Counted from the stretch's first letter, positions 8,139 to 16,175 are shown. The stretch is 64,000 bases of DNA from an uncultured Candidatus Binatia bacterium (GCA_958295985.1 OY282432.1:2885001-2949000), one strand, 5' to 3'. The notes: a model not told the origin generated them from the letters alone. Made by a program: numbers and translations.

Positions 8139-8307
8139 GTGTCCCGTCCCGGAAATAGCTGTGCTGATCTGCGGGTCCTTTTTGCCGTCGGCTGCGTTGC
8201 TGCTCCTCGCGTGGTATGGGCCACTGCTCGTCGTCGCGCCTTGCCGACAACAAAAGTCCTGCGCATCTTGGCACCGTTATTTCCGGGACAGGACACCAGG
8301 GACACTA
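8139..8307. mobile_element. MITE-like palindromic element, copy 2
   Basis: The same core as copy 1 at 3668-3830 (the CCTTTTTGCCGTCGGCTGCG left half and the CGCCTTGCCGAC right half), with different, imperfect terminal repeats: GTGTCCCGTCCCGGAAATA on the left and the complement of GTGTCCTGTCCCGGAAATA on the right. An extra GTGTCC-like stretch follows on the right up to a TA at 8306-8307. It lies between the amidohydrolase and the HAD gene. Short in-frame peptides over this stretch are by-products of the repeat, not genes. Confidence 0.6.
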
Positions 8308-8319
8308 AGGTTTAGACGA

Positions 8320-9036
8320 CTATAGCAGGCTCATCAACTCGCGGAGCCCGCGGATGCGGATGGCGCCGTCGTGCTCGGCGTTGCCGTGCCGGTCCAGCAG
8401 CACGGGCCGGACGCCGGCGCGCAACGCCCCCTCCACGTCGGTTTCCGGGCTGTCGCCCACGTGCATGGCCTCGTCCGCAGCGATGTCGTGGCGTTCCAGC
8501 GCCAGGTGGAAGATCCCGGCCTCGGGCTTGGCGAATCCGGCGCTGCTCGAGATGAACACCGAGTCGAAGTGGTCCGCGATCCCCAGTCCGCGGATGATCT
8601 TCAGCACCCGCGAGTCGAAGTTCGAGATCATGACCAGGATCAGGCCGCGTCTCTTCAGGATGTCCAGGGTCGCCCGCGCGTCGTCGTAGAGCACCCATGA
8701 GTCAGTGCGGGCGAAGTAGGAGAAGAGCTCGTCGAAGTAGTCCTCGAAACGGAGGAACGGTCCGGCGGGTTCGAAGATGCGCCGCACGACGTCGTGCCAC
8801 CAGGCCCGTTCCAGCGCCTCCAGCCGTTGGCCGTCCGAGTCGGGGAACGCCATGGGCGGCGCGGTGGCGAAGCAGTGGCTGAAACGCAGCGAGACCTCTT
8901 CGGAGGAAACGCTCATGCCGTACCGTTGCGCCAGTTCCGCATAGGTGACCGCCACGGGTCGGGTGGATTCGAAGAGGGTTCCGGCGGCGTCCAGGAAGAC
9001 GGCCTTGGGCCTTGTGACGGGTCCGGGGGGCATCAC
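8320..9036 (-). CDS. HAD-family hydrolase (HDHD3/REG-2-like)
   Basis: A 238-residue HAD-superfamily protein with a helical cap between motifs I and II (subfamily IA layout). Motif I is FLDAAGTLF, motif II is the Ser in MISNFD, motif III the Lys in FAKPE, and motif IV GDSPETD. Motif I keeps the nucleophile Asp, but the second Asp of the usual DxD, the general acid/base, is Ala. The same substitution is seen in HDHD3-like proteins, so phosphatase activity may be weak or use another residue. Two adjacent ATGs (9036, 9033) are possible starts. It is divergent from the CysQ-like gene, with only 38 bases between them. Likely a small-molecule phosphatase; substrate unknown. Confidence 0.75.
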   Translation of the reverse strand: MMPPGPVTRPKAVFLDAAGTLFESTRPVAVTYAELAQRYGMSVSSEEVSLRFSHCFATAPPMAFPDSDGQRLEALERAWWHDVVRRIFEPAGPFLRFEDYFDELFSYFARTDSWVLYDDARATLDILKRRGLILVMISNFDSRVLKIIRGLGIADHFDSVFISSSAGFAKPEAGIFHLALERHDIAADEAMHVGDSPETDVEGALRAGVRPVLLDRHGNAEHDGAIRIRGLRELMSLL

Positions 9037-9061
9037 TTTCGCGAATTTTCCGAGTATCGGC

Positions 9062-9067
9062 TATACT
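9062..9067 (+). promoter_or_regulatory. putative -10 element upstream of the CysQ-like gene
   Basis: TATACT matches the -10 consensus at five of six positions in the short divergent gap between the HAD and CysQ-like genes. No convincing -35 is visible. Transcription would begin almost at the ATG at 9075, so either the message is leaderless or the true start is the in-frame ATG at 9099. Confidence 0.3.
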
Positions 9068-9074
9068 CAAGAGG

Positions 9075-9986
9075 ATGGCACGACTGCATTATGGACCCAT
9101 GGAGCAACTTTTGTCCAGCGGACCGGAGTTGCCCGCGGACAGGGCGCCGGCGAGCCCGGTTGAACCGGGCGAGGCTCCAGGGAAGGAGGGGAGCGTCCCG
9201 GAGCCCTTCGCGGAGGAACTGCGGGCGGCGGACCAAGCGGCCCGGGAGGCGGGCGCCGTCATCGCGGAGCTCTATCAGGGCGACTACCGGGTCAAGGAGA
9301 AGTCCCGGGGTCATCCGGTGACCACCGCCGATCTCATGGCCAACCGGGCCATCCGCGAGATTCTTGCCGGGCGCTTTCCGGACGACGCATGGCTCTCGGA
9401 GGAAGACGCCGACGACGCCAGGAGGCTGGACCGGAGCCGGGTGTGGATCGTGGACCCGCTGGACGGCACCCGGGAATTCATTCGGGGGGTACCGGAGTTC
9501 TGCGTCTCCATCGGGCTCGCGGTGGACGGGTCTCCGGTGCTTGGAGTGATCTATCACCCGCTCCGGAGGGAGTTGTTTACCGCGGTGAGGGGAGGCGGAA
9601 CGCGGCTCAACGGCGAGCCCGTGCAGGTAAGCCGTCCCGGCAACGGCGAACGCCCGCGCCTGCTCATCAGCCGCGCCGAACCGCGCAAACGGCTGGAAGA
9701 GCTGGCCCGGGAGTTCGTGCTCGATCCCATGGGCAGCATCGCCTATCGCCTGGCTTCGGTGGCCCGCGGGAGTGCGCATGCCGCCGTGACTTTCCGCCGG
9801 GTCAAGGAATGGGACGTGTGCGCCGGCATCGTCATGGTCGAGGAGGCCGGCGGCTTCACCATGACGGGTAACGGGGAGCGGCCGGTCTTCAACCGGCGAC
9901 CGCCCGTGCTTCAGCAACTCATGGCCGGAAGCGCAACCTCCAACACGAGGATCCGGACGCTGCTGGCCCGGCTGCCGGACTCGTAG
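9075..9986 (+). CDS. inositol-monophosphatase/CysQ-like 3'(2'),5'-bisphosphate nucleotidase
   Basis: A 303-residue protein of the inositol monophosphatase superfamily. The metal-binding motifs are present: a Glu pair in LSEEDADD, IVDPLDGTREF (the DPLDGT motif with its two Asp), and the C-terminal EWDVCAGIVMVEEAGG. The spacing best resembles CysQ, which hydrolyses 3'-phosphoadenosine 5'-phosphate from sulphate assimilation, but other phosphomonoesterases share it. The first 40 or so residues are Pro/Gly/Glu-rich and not part of the fold, so the ATG at 9099 or a later start is possible; neither has a good ribosome site. It heads a plus-strand run of closely spaced genes ending with efp. Confidence 0.8.
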   Translation: MARLHYGPMEQLLSSGPELPADRAPASPVEPGEAPGKEGSVPEPFAEELRAADQAAREAGAVIAELYQGDYRVKEKSRGHPVTTADLMANRAIREILAGRFPDDAWLSEEDADDARRLDRSRVWIVDPLDGTREFIRGVPEFCVSIGLAVDGSPVLGVIYHPLRRELFTAVRGGGTRLNGEPVQVSRPGNGERPRLLISRAEPRKRLEELAREFVLDPMGSIAYRLASVARGSAHAAVTFRRVKEWDVCAGIVMVEEAGGFTMTGNGERPVFNRRPPVLQQLMAGSATSNTRIRTLLARLPDS

Positions 9987-10005
9987 GGTCGCGGGGAAGG
10001 GCGTC

Positions 10006-10335
10006 ATGGCGAGCTGCACCTACTGCGGCGAACGCGCGGGCATCTGGGCCCGGAGCTGCAAGGACTGTCGAAAACTGGAGGAGACCGCGAAGACCTACGG
10101 GGGGCAGGTGGGCTTCAGCGAGCTGCTGGACCGCATGGAAGAAACCGGGGTGCGGCCGGAGAAGATCATGCAGTTCCTCAAGACCGATCCGGACGGCCGC
10201 GGCAGTGTGCGGGATCGCATGACCGCGGAAATGACCAATGAGCTGCTGAAGGTCATGGGAATCAACGAGCGGCAGACGCCGGACGACGTGGGACGCATCC
10301 GGAAGAGCGGCGAGAAGATCTCCGAATCGAGTTGA
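10006..10335 (+). CDS. small zinc-ribbon-like protein of unknown function
   Basis: A 109-residue protein I do not recognise. The N-terminus has two CxxC pairs (CTYC at residues 4-7 and CKDC at 18-21), enough for a small zinc ribbon or rubredoxin-like metal site. The rest is charged and mostly helical, with no membrane segment. It begins 19 bases after the CysQ-like gene and ends right before a Rieske-type protein. A metal-binding or nucleic-acid-binding adaptor is possible, but there is no direct evidence of function. Confidence 0.65.
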   Translation: MASCTYCGERAGIWARSCKDCRKLEETAKTYGGQVGFSELLDRMEETGVRPEKIMQFLKTDPDGRGSVRDRMTAEMTNELLKVMGINERQTPDDVGRIRKSGEKISESS

Positions 10336-10394
10336 CGTTCCGCCGCAAAGGCGGCAGGGGCCGCCAACCGCCCCGCGCGGGCGCACTTCACGTC

Positions 10395-10883
10395 ATGGAA
10401 CTGACCCTTTACGCATCGGCCCTGTTCGGCAGCGTCTATCTCGTGGCGCTGGCCGTGCGCCGGCTCCGTTTCAGACGCGACCGGGCGCGCATGACGCGCG
10501 AGGCGCGTTCCGGGGGCAAGGTCGTGGCCGGGGTCGGCCAAATGCCCGCCGGGGCGGTCAGGAAGTTCTGGCTGATCTGCGGGAAACACCGGATCGACTG
10601 TTTCGTCATCAACTACCGGGGACAGTTCCGTGCCTACATCAACAGTTGCCGGCATATGGTCACGCCGCTGGATTTCGTTCGCTACCAGTTCTTTACCGAG
10701 GATGGCAGCCACCTGATGTGTGCAACCCACGGCGCCGTTTACGAGCCCGACACCGGCCTGTGCGTGGAGGGTCCGTGCAAGGGGCTCGCGCTCCACGCGC
10801 TCCCCGTGGTTGTGGACCATGGGGAGATCGTTGTAGGTTGTCCCGCGGGAGATCTGTCCTTCCTGCGGGAGATGGCGGACTGA
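10395..10883 (+). CDS. membrane-anchored Rieske-type 2Fe-2S protein
   Basis: A 162-residue protein with one N-terminal membrane segment (about residues 3-20: LTLYASALFGSVYLVALAV) followed by arginines, then a single Rieske domain. The two ligand boxes are CRH and CATH, 21 residues apart, slightly longer than in classical Rieske proteins. The Gly after the first box is missing, as in small Rieske ferredoxins. Start: the ATG at 10395 just before the membrane segment; a TTG at 10332 overlapping the previous stop would add 21 basic residues. The next gene encodes a soluble relative, so the two probably form an electron-transfer pair with the domain facing the cytoplasm (inference). No oxygenase or quinol oxidase partner is nearby. 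Confidence 0.75.
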   Translation: MELTLYASALFGSVYLVALAVRRLRFRRDRARMTREARSGGKVVAGVGQMPAGAVRKFWLICGKHRIDCFVINYRGQFRAYINSCRHMVTPLDFVRYQFFTEDGSHLMCATHGAVYEPDTGLCVEGPCKGLALHALPVVVDHGEIVVGCPAGDLSFLREMAD

Positions 10884-10888
10884 ATCCC

Positions 10889-11248
10889 ATGGCAAGGCGT
10901 CCTGTAGGCAAGCGGATCGGCCGCAGGGAGGATTTCCCCGACGGCACGAGCCGGAAATTCACGCTCCGTTGCCGCGGCGAGAGCCTCGAAGGCTTCGTCC
11001 TCGGGTTCGAGGGAGAGCTGTTCGCCTACGTGAACCGCTGCCGTCACGTCCCGCTGCCTTTGGATTGGGTGGACAACCAGTTCTTCACGGAGGACGAACG
11101 TTACCTGTTGTGCGCCAACCATGGCGCGCTCTACGAACCCACCACGGGTGAATGTCTGTGGGGTCCCTGCTTCGGGGCATGGCTCCAGAAGGTCCCGTTG
11201 AAGATGGACGGGGGTACGGTAAGGGCTTTCTGTCCGGAGCACGACTGA
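10889..11248 (+). CDS. soluble Rieske-type 2Fe-2S protein
   Basis: A 119-residue protein that is almost only a Rieske domain: CRH then CANH with 21 residues between, followed by GALYEPTTGEC and GPC. The same residues in the same spacing occur in the preceding membrane-anchored protein, pointing to a tandem duplication with loss or gain of the anchor. The ATG at 10889 lies 5 bases after the upstream stop. Likely a small electron carrier. The second conserved Cys in the GPC turn is kept in both copies. Confidence 0.75.
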   Translation: MARRPVGKRIGRREDFPDGTSRKFTLRCRGESLEGFVLGFEGELFAYVNRCRHVPLPLDWVDNQFFTEDERYLLCANHGALYEPTTGECLWGPCFGAWLQKVPLKMDGGTVRAFCPEHD

Positions 11249-11265
11249 CGGGAGGTAGCCGGAAA

Positions 11266-11610
11266 GTGGCTGAATGTCTGTTCTGCGGTATCGCGAGCGG
11301 AGCGATTCCCGGGGATATCGTCTACCGTGACGAGTCGCTGCTTGCTTTCAGGGACATCGATCCCAAGGCGCCGGTGCATCTCCTGATCATCCCCCGCAAG
11401 CACATCGCCAGCGTGATGGAGCTCGGAACGGGGGACGGGGCGACCCTGGGGCACGCCATGGAGGTGGCCCGGCAACTTGCGACGGAAAACGGCCTGTCCG
11501 AGAGCGGGTTCCGCCTCGTCGTAAACTGCGGCCCGGACGCGGCCCAGAGCGTCGATCACATCCATCTCCATCTTCTCGGCGGCCGGGCACTGGGCTGGCC
11601 TCCGGGCTGA
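11266..11610 (+). CDS. HIT family protein (HinT-like)
   Basis: A 114-residue histidine-triad hydrolase. It begins ECLFCGIASGAIP, typical of HinT, and ends with the HIHLHLL triad. HinT enzymes cleave adenosine 5'-phosphoramidates. A GTG start at 11266 with GGAGGT about 10 bases upstream fits the family N-terminus exactly; an upstream in-frame ATG would add 38 unrelated residues overlapping the Rieske gene. It is in the same plus-strand run as the Rieske pair and efp. Confidence 0.9.
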   Translation: MAECLFCGIASGAIPGDIVYRDESLLAFRDIDPKAPVHLLIIPRKHIASVMELGTGDGATLGHAMEVARQLATENGLSESGFRLVVNCGPDAAQSVDHIHLHLLGGRALGWPPG

Positions 11611-11636
11611 CGGGAGACCCGGCGGCAGCGCGATGC

Positions 11637-11667
11637 AGGCACGGGCGGGTTTGAAACCTGCCCCTAC
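11637..11667. repeat. palindromic GGGCGGG-type intergenic repeat
   Basis: GGGCGGGTTT pairs with AAACCTGCCC around one G, giving a near-perfect palindrome that ends CCCCTAC. It lies between the HIT gene and efp and belongs with the copies at 7018 and 45344. Confidence 0.5.
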
Positions 11668-11732
11668 AACCGGAACGACCGGCGCCGACAGAGGCGTTGG
11701 CGGGTGGTCTTCACGAAAGGACAAGCCGGCAC

Positions 11733-12293
11733 ATGATCAACGCGACACAGCTTCGGATCGGCATGATCATCATCCATGAAGGAAGCCTCTACCGGGTCAG
11801 CGCGGTCAAGCATCTCACTCCGGGGAAGGGCCACGGTTTCATGCAAACGAAGCTCAGGAACCTGCGGACCGGAGTGGGAACCGAACACAAGTTCCGCTCC
11901 GATGACAGGGTGGACCGGGCTACTCTGGAGAGCCGGGACATGCAGTACCTCTACGCGGAGGACGACCGCCATACATTCATGGACACCGAGAGCTACGAGC
12001 AGACGGAGCTCTCGTCCGAGGAGGTGGGCGACATCCTGCCGTATCTCTTGCCGGCGCAGGTGGTGAACGTGGATCTGTTCGAGGGCAGCCCCGTGGGCGT
12101 GAGCATCGCTTCGGCCGTGGAGCTCGAAGTGGTGGAGACCGAGCCTTCCATGAAAGGAGCCACCGCCTCGGCGTCCTACAAGCCGGCCAGACTGGAGACC
12201 GGGGTGACCGTCCAGGTGCCGCCGTTCATCCAGATCGGTGACCGGATTCGGGTGGATCCGTCAGAAGGAAAATATATCGAGCGGGCGAAGTAG
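11733..12293 (+). CDS. efp: elongation factor P
   Basis: A 186-residue EF-P, which binds between the ribosomal P and E sites and relieves stalling at proline runs. Three beta-barrel domains fit the length. The tip loop that carries the modified Lys reads TPGKGHGF, close to the usual PGKGxAF, so Lys is the expected modification site. No epmA, earP or other modification gene is in the window. Start: ATG at 11733 (INATQLRIGM) with AAAGGA upstream. The last 68 bases overlap the 3' end of coaE on the other strand, which is unusual for two essential-type genes. Confidence 0.95.
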   Translation: MINATQLRIGMIIIHEGSLYRVSAVKHLTPGKGHGFMQTKLRNLRTGVGTEHKFRSDDRVDRATLESRDMQYLYAEDDRHTFMDTESYEQTELSSEEVGDILPYLLPAQVVNVDLFEGSPVGVSIASAVELEVVETEPSMKGATASASYKPARLETGVTVQVPPFIQIGDRIRVDPSEGKYIERAK

Positions 12294-12879
12294 CCACGAC
12301 GGTTTCCCAGATCGCGGCGACGGCGTTTTCCAGGTCTGCAAGCGTGCCGTCGTTCTCGATGACGAAGTCGGCCAACCGGCGCTTCTCCGTCAGAGACATC
12401 TGCGCCTTCAGATGCCTTTCGATGTCGGCGTCGCTGAGCCCGTCCCGTTGGCGCAGCCGCTGCTCCTGGAGGGTCCGCGCGCAGGCCACCAGTATGACGG
12501 GACGGAGCCAGTGATGGATCTTCGCCTCGAACAGAAGCGGCGCGTCGTAGATGACGAACGGGTTGTCCCGGGAGCGCTCGACGATGCGCTCCCGCGCCAG
12601 TGCTCGAATCCGGGGATGGGTGATGGCCTCCAGGCGCTTCCGGCTCGCGGGATCCTGGAACACGATGCGGCGCAGGTACGCGCGATCGAGGGTTTCGTCC
12701 TCCCTGAGCGCCTCACGGCCGAACGTCTCGACGATCTCGCGCCAAGCCTCCTTGCCCGGCTCGACGATCTCGCGCGCCAACCTGTCGGCATCGACGATGG
12801 CCGCCCGATCGCTCAGGATGGCCGAGACGGTGCTTTTTCCGGTGGCGATGCCGCCGGTCAACCCGATTGCCTTTATCAT
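12226..12879 (-). CDS. coaE: dephospho-CoA kinase
   Basis: A 217-residue CoaE that phosphorylates dephospho-CoA in the last step of CoA synthesis. The P-loop GGIATGKST is at residues 9-17. VDADRLAREIVEPG, the HPRIRALARE segment and YDAPLLFEAKI are all typical. The C-terminal tail after about residue 195 (ARYIFLLTDPPESG) is longer than usual and lies opposite the end of efp, so the stop may have been lost and replaced by read-through into the neighbour (inference). ATG at 12879. Confidence 0.93.
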   Translation of the reverse strand: MIKAIGLTGGIATGKSTVSAILSDRAAIVDADRLAREIVEPGKEAWREIVETFGREALREDETLDRAYLRRIVFQDPASRKRLEAITHPRIRALARERIVERSRDNPFVIYDAPLLFEAKIHHWLRPVILVACARTLQEQRLRQRDGLSDADIERHLKAQMSLTEKRRLADFVIENDGTLADLENAVAAIWETVVATSPARYIFLLTDPPESGHRSG

Positions 12880-12921
12880 GTCAACGCTCGCGGAAGTTGC
12901 CCATTTGGGGCATCATGCCCG

Positions 12922-12975
12922 GTGGCCGGTAACGTACGAATCGCGGCCAAGAGCGATTTGCACGTTACCGGCCAC
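12922..12975. repeat. 54-bp hairpin-forming inverted repeat
   Basis: GTGGCCGGTAACGT and ACGTTACCGGCCAC are perfect 14-bp inverted repeats. Inside them AATCGC pairs with GCGATT, leaving a GGCCAAGA loop. It lies in the divergent gap between coaE and the DegT aminotransferase. No U run follows. It could be a protein-binding site, an RNA hairpin in the aminotransferase leader, or a small mobile palindrome. Function unknown. Confidence 0.6.
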
Positions 12976-13044
12976 TCGTTCTCGTATCAAGTCCCCGACC
13001 GCATCAGCCTGTAGTCGTGGCCGGATGAGGTGGAACCCGGGCGG

Positions 13045-14166
13045 ATGAATGCCATGAAGTTGCCATTGCTGGACCTGAAGGCTCAGTATGAAACCATACG
13101 GGAGGAGATCGAGGAAACGGTCTTGAGAATCTGTTCCTCACAGCGTTTCATCCTGGGTCCCGAGGTCTCGGAGCTGGAGGAGGAGATCGCCGCCCATACC
13201 GGAGCGCGTTTCGCCATCGGCGTGTCGTCCGGCACCGACGCGTTGCTGGCGTCGTTGCTGGCGCTCGAGATAGGCCCCGGCCACGAGGTGATCACCACGA
13301 CGTACTCGTTCTTCGCCACCGCCGGCGTCATCTCCCGGGTGGGAGCCCGGCCGGTGTTCGTGGATATCGAGCCGGACACCTTCAATATGGATCCGGGGGC
13401 GGTGGCGGCGTGCATGAGCTCCCGCACCCGGGCCATCATGCCCGTCCATCTGTTCGGTCGCTGCATGGACCTCGACCCGATTCTGGAAATGGCCGGCGAA
13501 CGGGGCGTTGCCGTGGTTGAGGATGCGGCGCAGTCCTTCGGCGCTGTCGATGCCAACGGCAGGAGCGCCGGGGCCATGGGCTCGGTGGGCTGCTTTTCCT
13601 TCTATCCCAGCAAGAACCTGGGGGCGTTCGGCGATGGTGGGATGGTGATCACCGATGACGAAGCGCTGGCCCGCCGGATTGGCATGCTCCGGGTTCACGG
13701 TGAGGCGCCCAAGTACCATCATCGCCTGGTGGGCGGGAACTTCCGGCTGGACAGCCTTCAGGCGGCCGTTCTCCGCGTGAAGCTCAGACACGTTCGGGAG
13801 TGGACCGATGCCCGCCGTGAAAAGGCCCGCCGGTACCGGATGCTTCTCGAAGCGGCGGCATCGTCCGAAGGTCTCATACTTCCCCAAGACTGTCCCGGCC
13901 ACGCCTACAACCAGTTCGTCGTGCGCTCGCCGGAGCGGGACCGCATGCGTTCCTTTCTCGAGGACCGCGGCGTGGCCACGGAGGTCTACTATCCGTTGCC
14001 CCTGCACTTGCAGGAATGCTTCGGCTCCCTGGGTTACCGCGAAGGAGATTTTCCCCGAGCCGAGGCAGCCGCGCAATCCTCGCTGGCCTTGCCCATCTAT
14101 CCGGAGTTGACGTTGGCGCAGCAACAGTACGTTTGCACGCAGATCCGGCGCTTCTGCGGAAGCTGA
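13045..14166 (+). CDS. DegT/DnrJ/EryC1/StrS family sugar aminotransferase
   Basis: A 373-residue PLP-dependent aminotransferase. The cofactor Lys is in FYPSKNLGAFGDGG, the SSGTDALL phosphate-binding region is at the N-terminus, and VEDAAQSFGA carries the PLP Asp. The opening LPLLDLKAQYE is close to WbpE-type enzymes that make 3-amino or 4-amino sugar nucleotides for O-antigen and related glycans. Start: the ATG at 13045 with GAGGTGG about 11 bases upstream; a GTG at 13030 and an ATG at 13054 are also in frame. No other sugar-nucleotide genes are adjacent, so the product could feed lipopolysaccharide or a secondary glycan made elsewhere. Confidence 0.85.
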   Translation: MNAMKLPLLDLKAQYETIREEIEETVLRICSSQRFILGPEVSELEEEIAAHTGARFAIGVSSGTDALLASLLALEIGPGHEVITTTYSFFATAGVISRVGARPVFVDIEPDTFNMDPGAVAACMSSRTRAIMPVHLFGRCMDLDPILEMAGERGVAVVEDAAQSFGAVDANGRSAGAMGSVGCFSFYPSKNLGAFGDGGMVITDDEALARRIGMLRVHGEAPKYHHRLVGGNFRLDSLQAAVLRVKLRHVREWTDARREKARRYRMLLEAAASSEGLILPQDCPGHAYNQFVVRSPERDRMRSFLEDRGVATEVYYPLPLHLQECFGSLGYREGDFPRAEAAAQSSLALPIYPELTLAQQQYVCTQIRRFCGS

Positions 14167-14231
14167 CCCCGCCCATCGAACCCGCGGCGCCGGAAGGAAT
14201 GAAACCTGCCGAAACGTGCTATAGTGGCGGC

Positions 14232-16049
14232 ATGGCGTACCGGAGCCTTGCCGACCTCTTCCTGTCCCAGGCGGACGTGCAACAGGACCGACTCCTCTAT
14301 CGTTTCTGGCGCGACGGCCGGTGGCACAGCCAGACCTGGGCGGAGGCGGCCGCGGAGGTCGAGGACATCGCCCTGGGGCTGGTCGCCGCGGGGGTCGGGA
14401 AGGGCGACCGCGTCGCGCTGTACACCGCCAACCGCGTCGAGTGGTGCCTGCTGGACTGGGCGAATATCTGCATCGGCGCCTTGACCGTGCCCCTCTACGC
14501 TTCCAGCACGCCGGCGCAAATCCATCACATTGTCGAGCACTCCGAGGCCGTGGCCCTTGTGGTGGACTCACGGGCGTCCCTGGACAGGCTCGATGCCTCG
14601 GCGCCGGCCATGGCCGCGGTGAAGACCACCGTGCTCCTCGACGCGCCTTCGGCCGAGGACATGCCGCCGGCTTCCGGCACGGAGCCGGGCGTGGTCTCCC
14701 TGGAGCGCTTGAAGGCCATGGGGCGGGACTACGGTCGCGAGCATCCGGGGATATTCCGCAAGCTGGCCGAGACGCTGGAGCCCGCGGACGACCTCACCCT
14801 CATCTACACCTCGGGCACCACCGGCGAGCCCAAGGGCGTGCTCACCACCCACGGCCATTACCTGTTCACCATAGCCTCGTCCCTTGCCGCCATACCCGTC
14901 AGGGAGGACGACGTGGCGCTCCAGTTCCTCCCCCTGGCGCACTCCTTCGGCCGGTTGGAGCACTTCGTGGTGGCGGCAAGAGGCTACGTGTGCGCCTTCG
15001 CGCGTTCCATCGAAACCCTGTCCGCGGATTTGCAGGCCATCCGGCCCACCATGCTGTTCTCGGTGCCCCGGGTCTACGAGAATGCCCACAGGCGCATCCA
15101 CAACCGGGTCGAGAGCGGCAGCGCCCTCGGCCAGCGGCTTTTCCGGTGGGCGCTGACCGTTGGCAAGCGGTACAACGACAGGGCGAGGAAGGGGGAGGGT
15201 TGCGGTCCGTGGCTGCGGCTGCGCCACCGGCTTGCCGACGCTCTGGTGCTGTCCAAGGTCAGGCAGGGCATGGGCGGGCGGCTGCGTCTGGCGATCTCGG
15301 GCGGCGCGCCGCTGTCGGAGCCCATCGCGGATTTCTTCCACGCCCTGGGGGTCCGGATCGTGGAGGGTTACGGCCTCACGGAAACCTCCACGGTGACCCA
15401 CGTGAACCGGCTGGACCGCTATCGCGCGGGCACGGTGGGACTGCCCCTGGACGGGGTGGAGTGCCGCATCGCCGGCGACGGCGAGGTCCTGATCCGGGGC
15501 GCCAACGTGATGAAGGGCTACTTCAAGGATCCGGCTGCCACTCGGGAGGCGGTCGGGGAAGACGGCTGGTTCCACACCGGCGATGTGGGGCAGATCGAGG
15601 ATGGAGGGTTTCTGCGCATCACCGACCGCAAGAAGGACCTCATCGTGACGTCCGGCGGAAAAAACATCGCGCCGCAGATGATCGAGAATCACCTGCGGGA
15701 AGAACCGCTCATCAGCCAGGCGATGGTGTGGGGCGACAAGACCAGCCACCTGGTGGCCCTGGTTACGCTGGACGAGAACGAGGCGCGTCGTTGGGCGGAG
15801 AAAGAAGGCTTCCGGTGGCAGGGTCTCGAGGAAACGGCCGCGGATTCCCGGCTCGTCGCGTACATCAGGCAACGAATCCGCGAACGCAACAAGGAACTGG
15901 CGCCTTTCGAAGCCGTTCGCGACTTCCGTATCCTCCCGGCGGATTTTTCCACGGACACCGGCGAGTTGACCCCGAGCCTGAAGCTGAAACGGCGGATCGT
16001 GATGGAGCGCCACGCGGACCTGCTCGACGAGATGCTGGGGCAGCGCTGA
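14232..16049 (+). CDS. long-chain acyl-CoA synthetase (AMP-binding)
   Basis: A 605-residue AMP-forming ligase resembling long-chain fatty-acid CoA ligases of the FadD15 type. The ATP/AMP motif is YTSGTTGEPKG, and GYGLTETSTV, GWFHTGDVG and ITDRKKDLIVTSGGKNI give the remaining core motifs, including the hinge and the GGKNI region typical of the long-chain group. It probably sits at the membrane surface and activates fatty acids. Start: ATG at 14232 (AYRSLADLFL); the ribosome site is weak. The longer upstream extension in this frame is read-through over the aminotransferase. It ends 126 bases before tRNA-Cys. Confidence 0.9.
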   Translation: MAYRSLADLFLSQADVQQDRLLYRFWRDGRWHSQTWAEAAAEVEDIALGLVAAGVGKGDRVALYTANRVEWCLLDWANICIGALTVPLYASSTPAQIHHIVEHSEAVALVVDSRASLDRLDASAPAMAAVKTTVLLDAPSAEDMPPASGTEPGVVSLERLKAMGRDYGREHPGIFRKLAETLEPADDLTLIYTSGTTGEPKGVLTTHGHYLFTIASSLAAIPVREDDVALQFLPLAHSFGRLEHFVVAARGYVCAFARSIETLSADLQAIRPTMLFSVPRVYENAHRRIHNRVESGSALGQRLFRWALTVGKRYNDRARKGEGCGPWLRLRHRLADALVLSKVRQGMGGRLRLAISGGAPLSEPIADFFHALGVRIVEGYGLTETSTVTHVNRLDRYRAGTVGLPLDGVECRIAGDGEVLIRGANVMKGYFKDPAATREAVGEDGWFHTGDVGQIEDGGFLRITDRKKDLIVTSGGKNIAPQMIENHLREEPLISQAMVWGDKTSHLVALVTLDENEARRWAEKEGFRWQGLEETAADSRLVAYIRQRIRERNKELAPFEAVRDFRILPADFSTDTGELTPSLKLKRRIVMERHADLLDEMLGQR

Positions 16050-16175
16050 GTCCCTGATCCACCGTGCGGAAATCCGCTGCTCTTCCGGTGCAGGCCGTCT
16101 TTCGGGTGCATCTCGTCCGTGAATTGCGGTTCCGGGTGCGGACGCTACGGAGCAGGGGATAGAGTGCAGGGGGCA

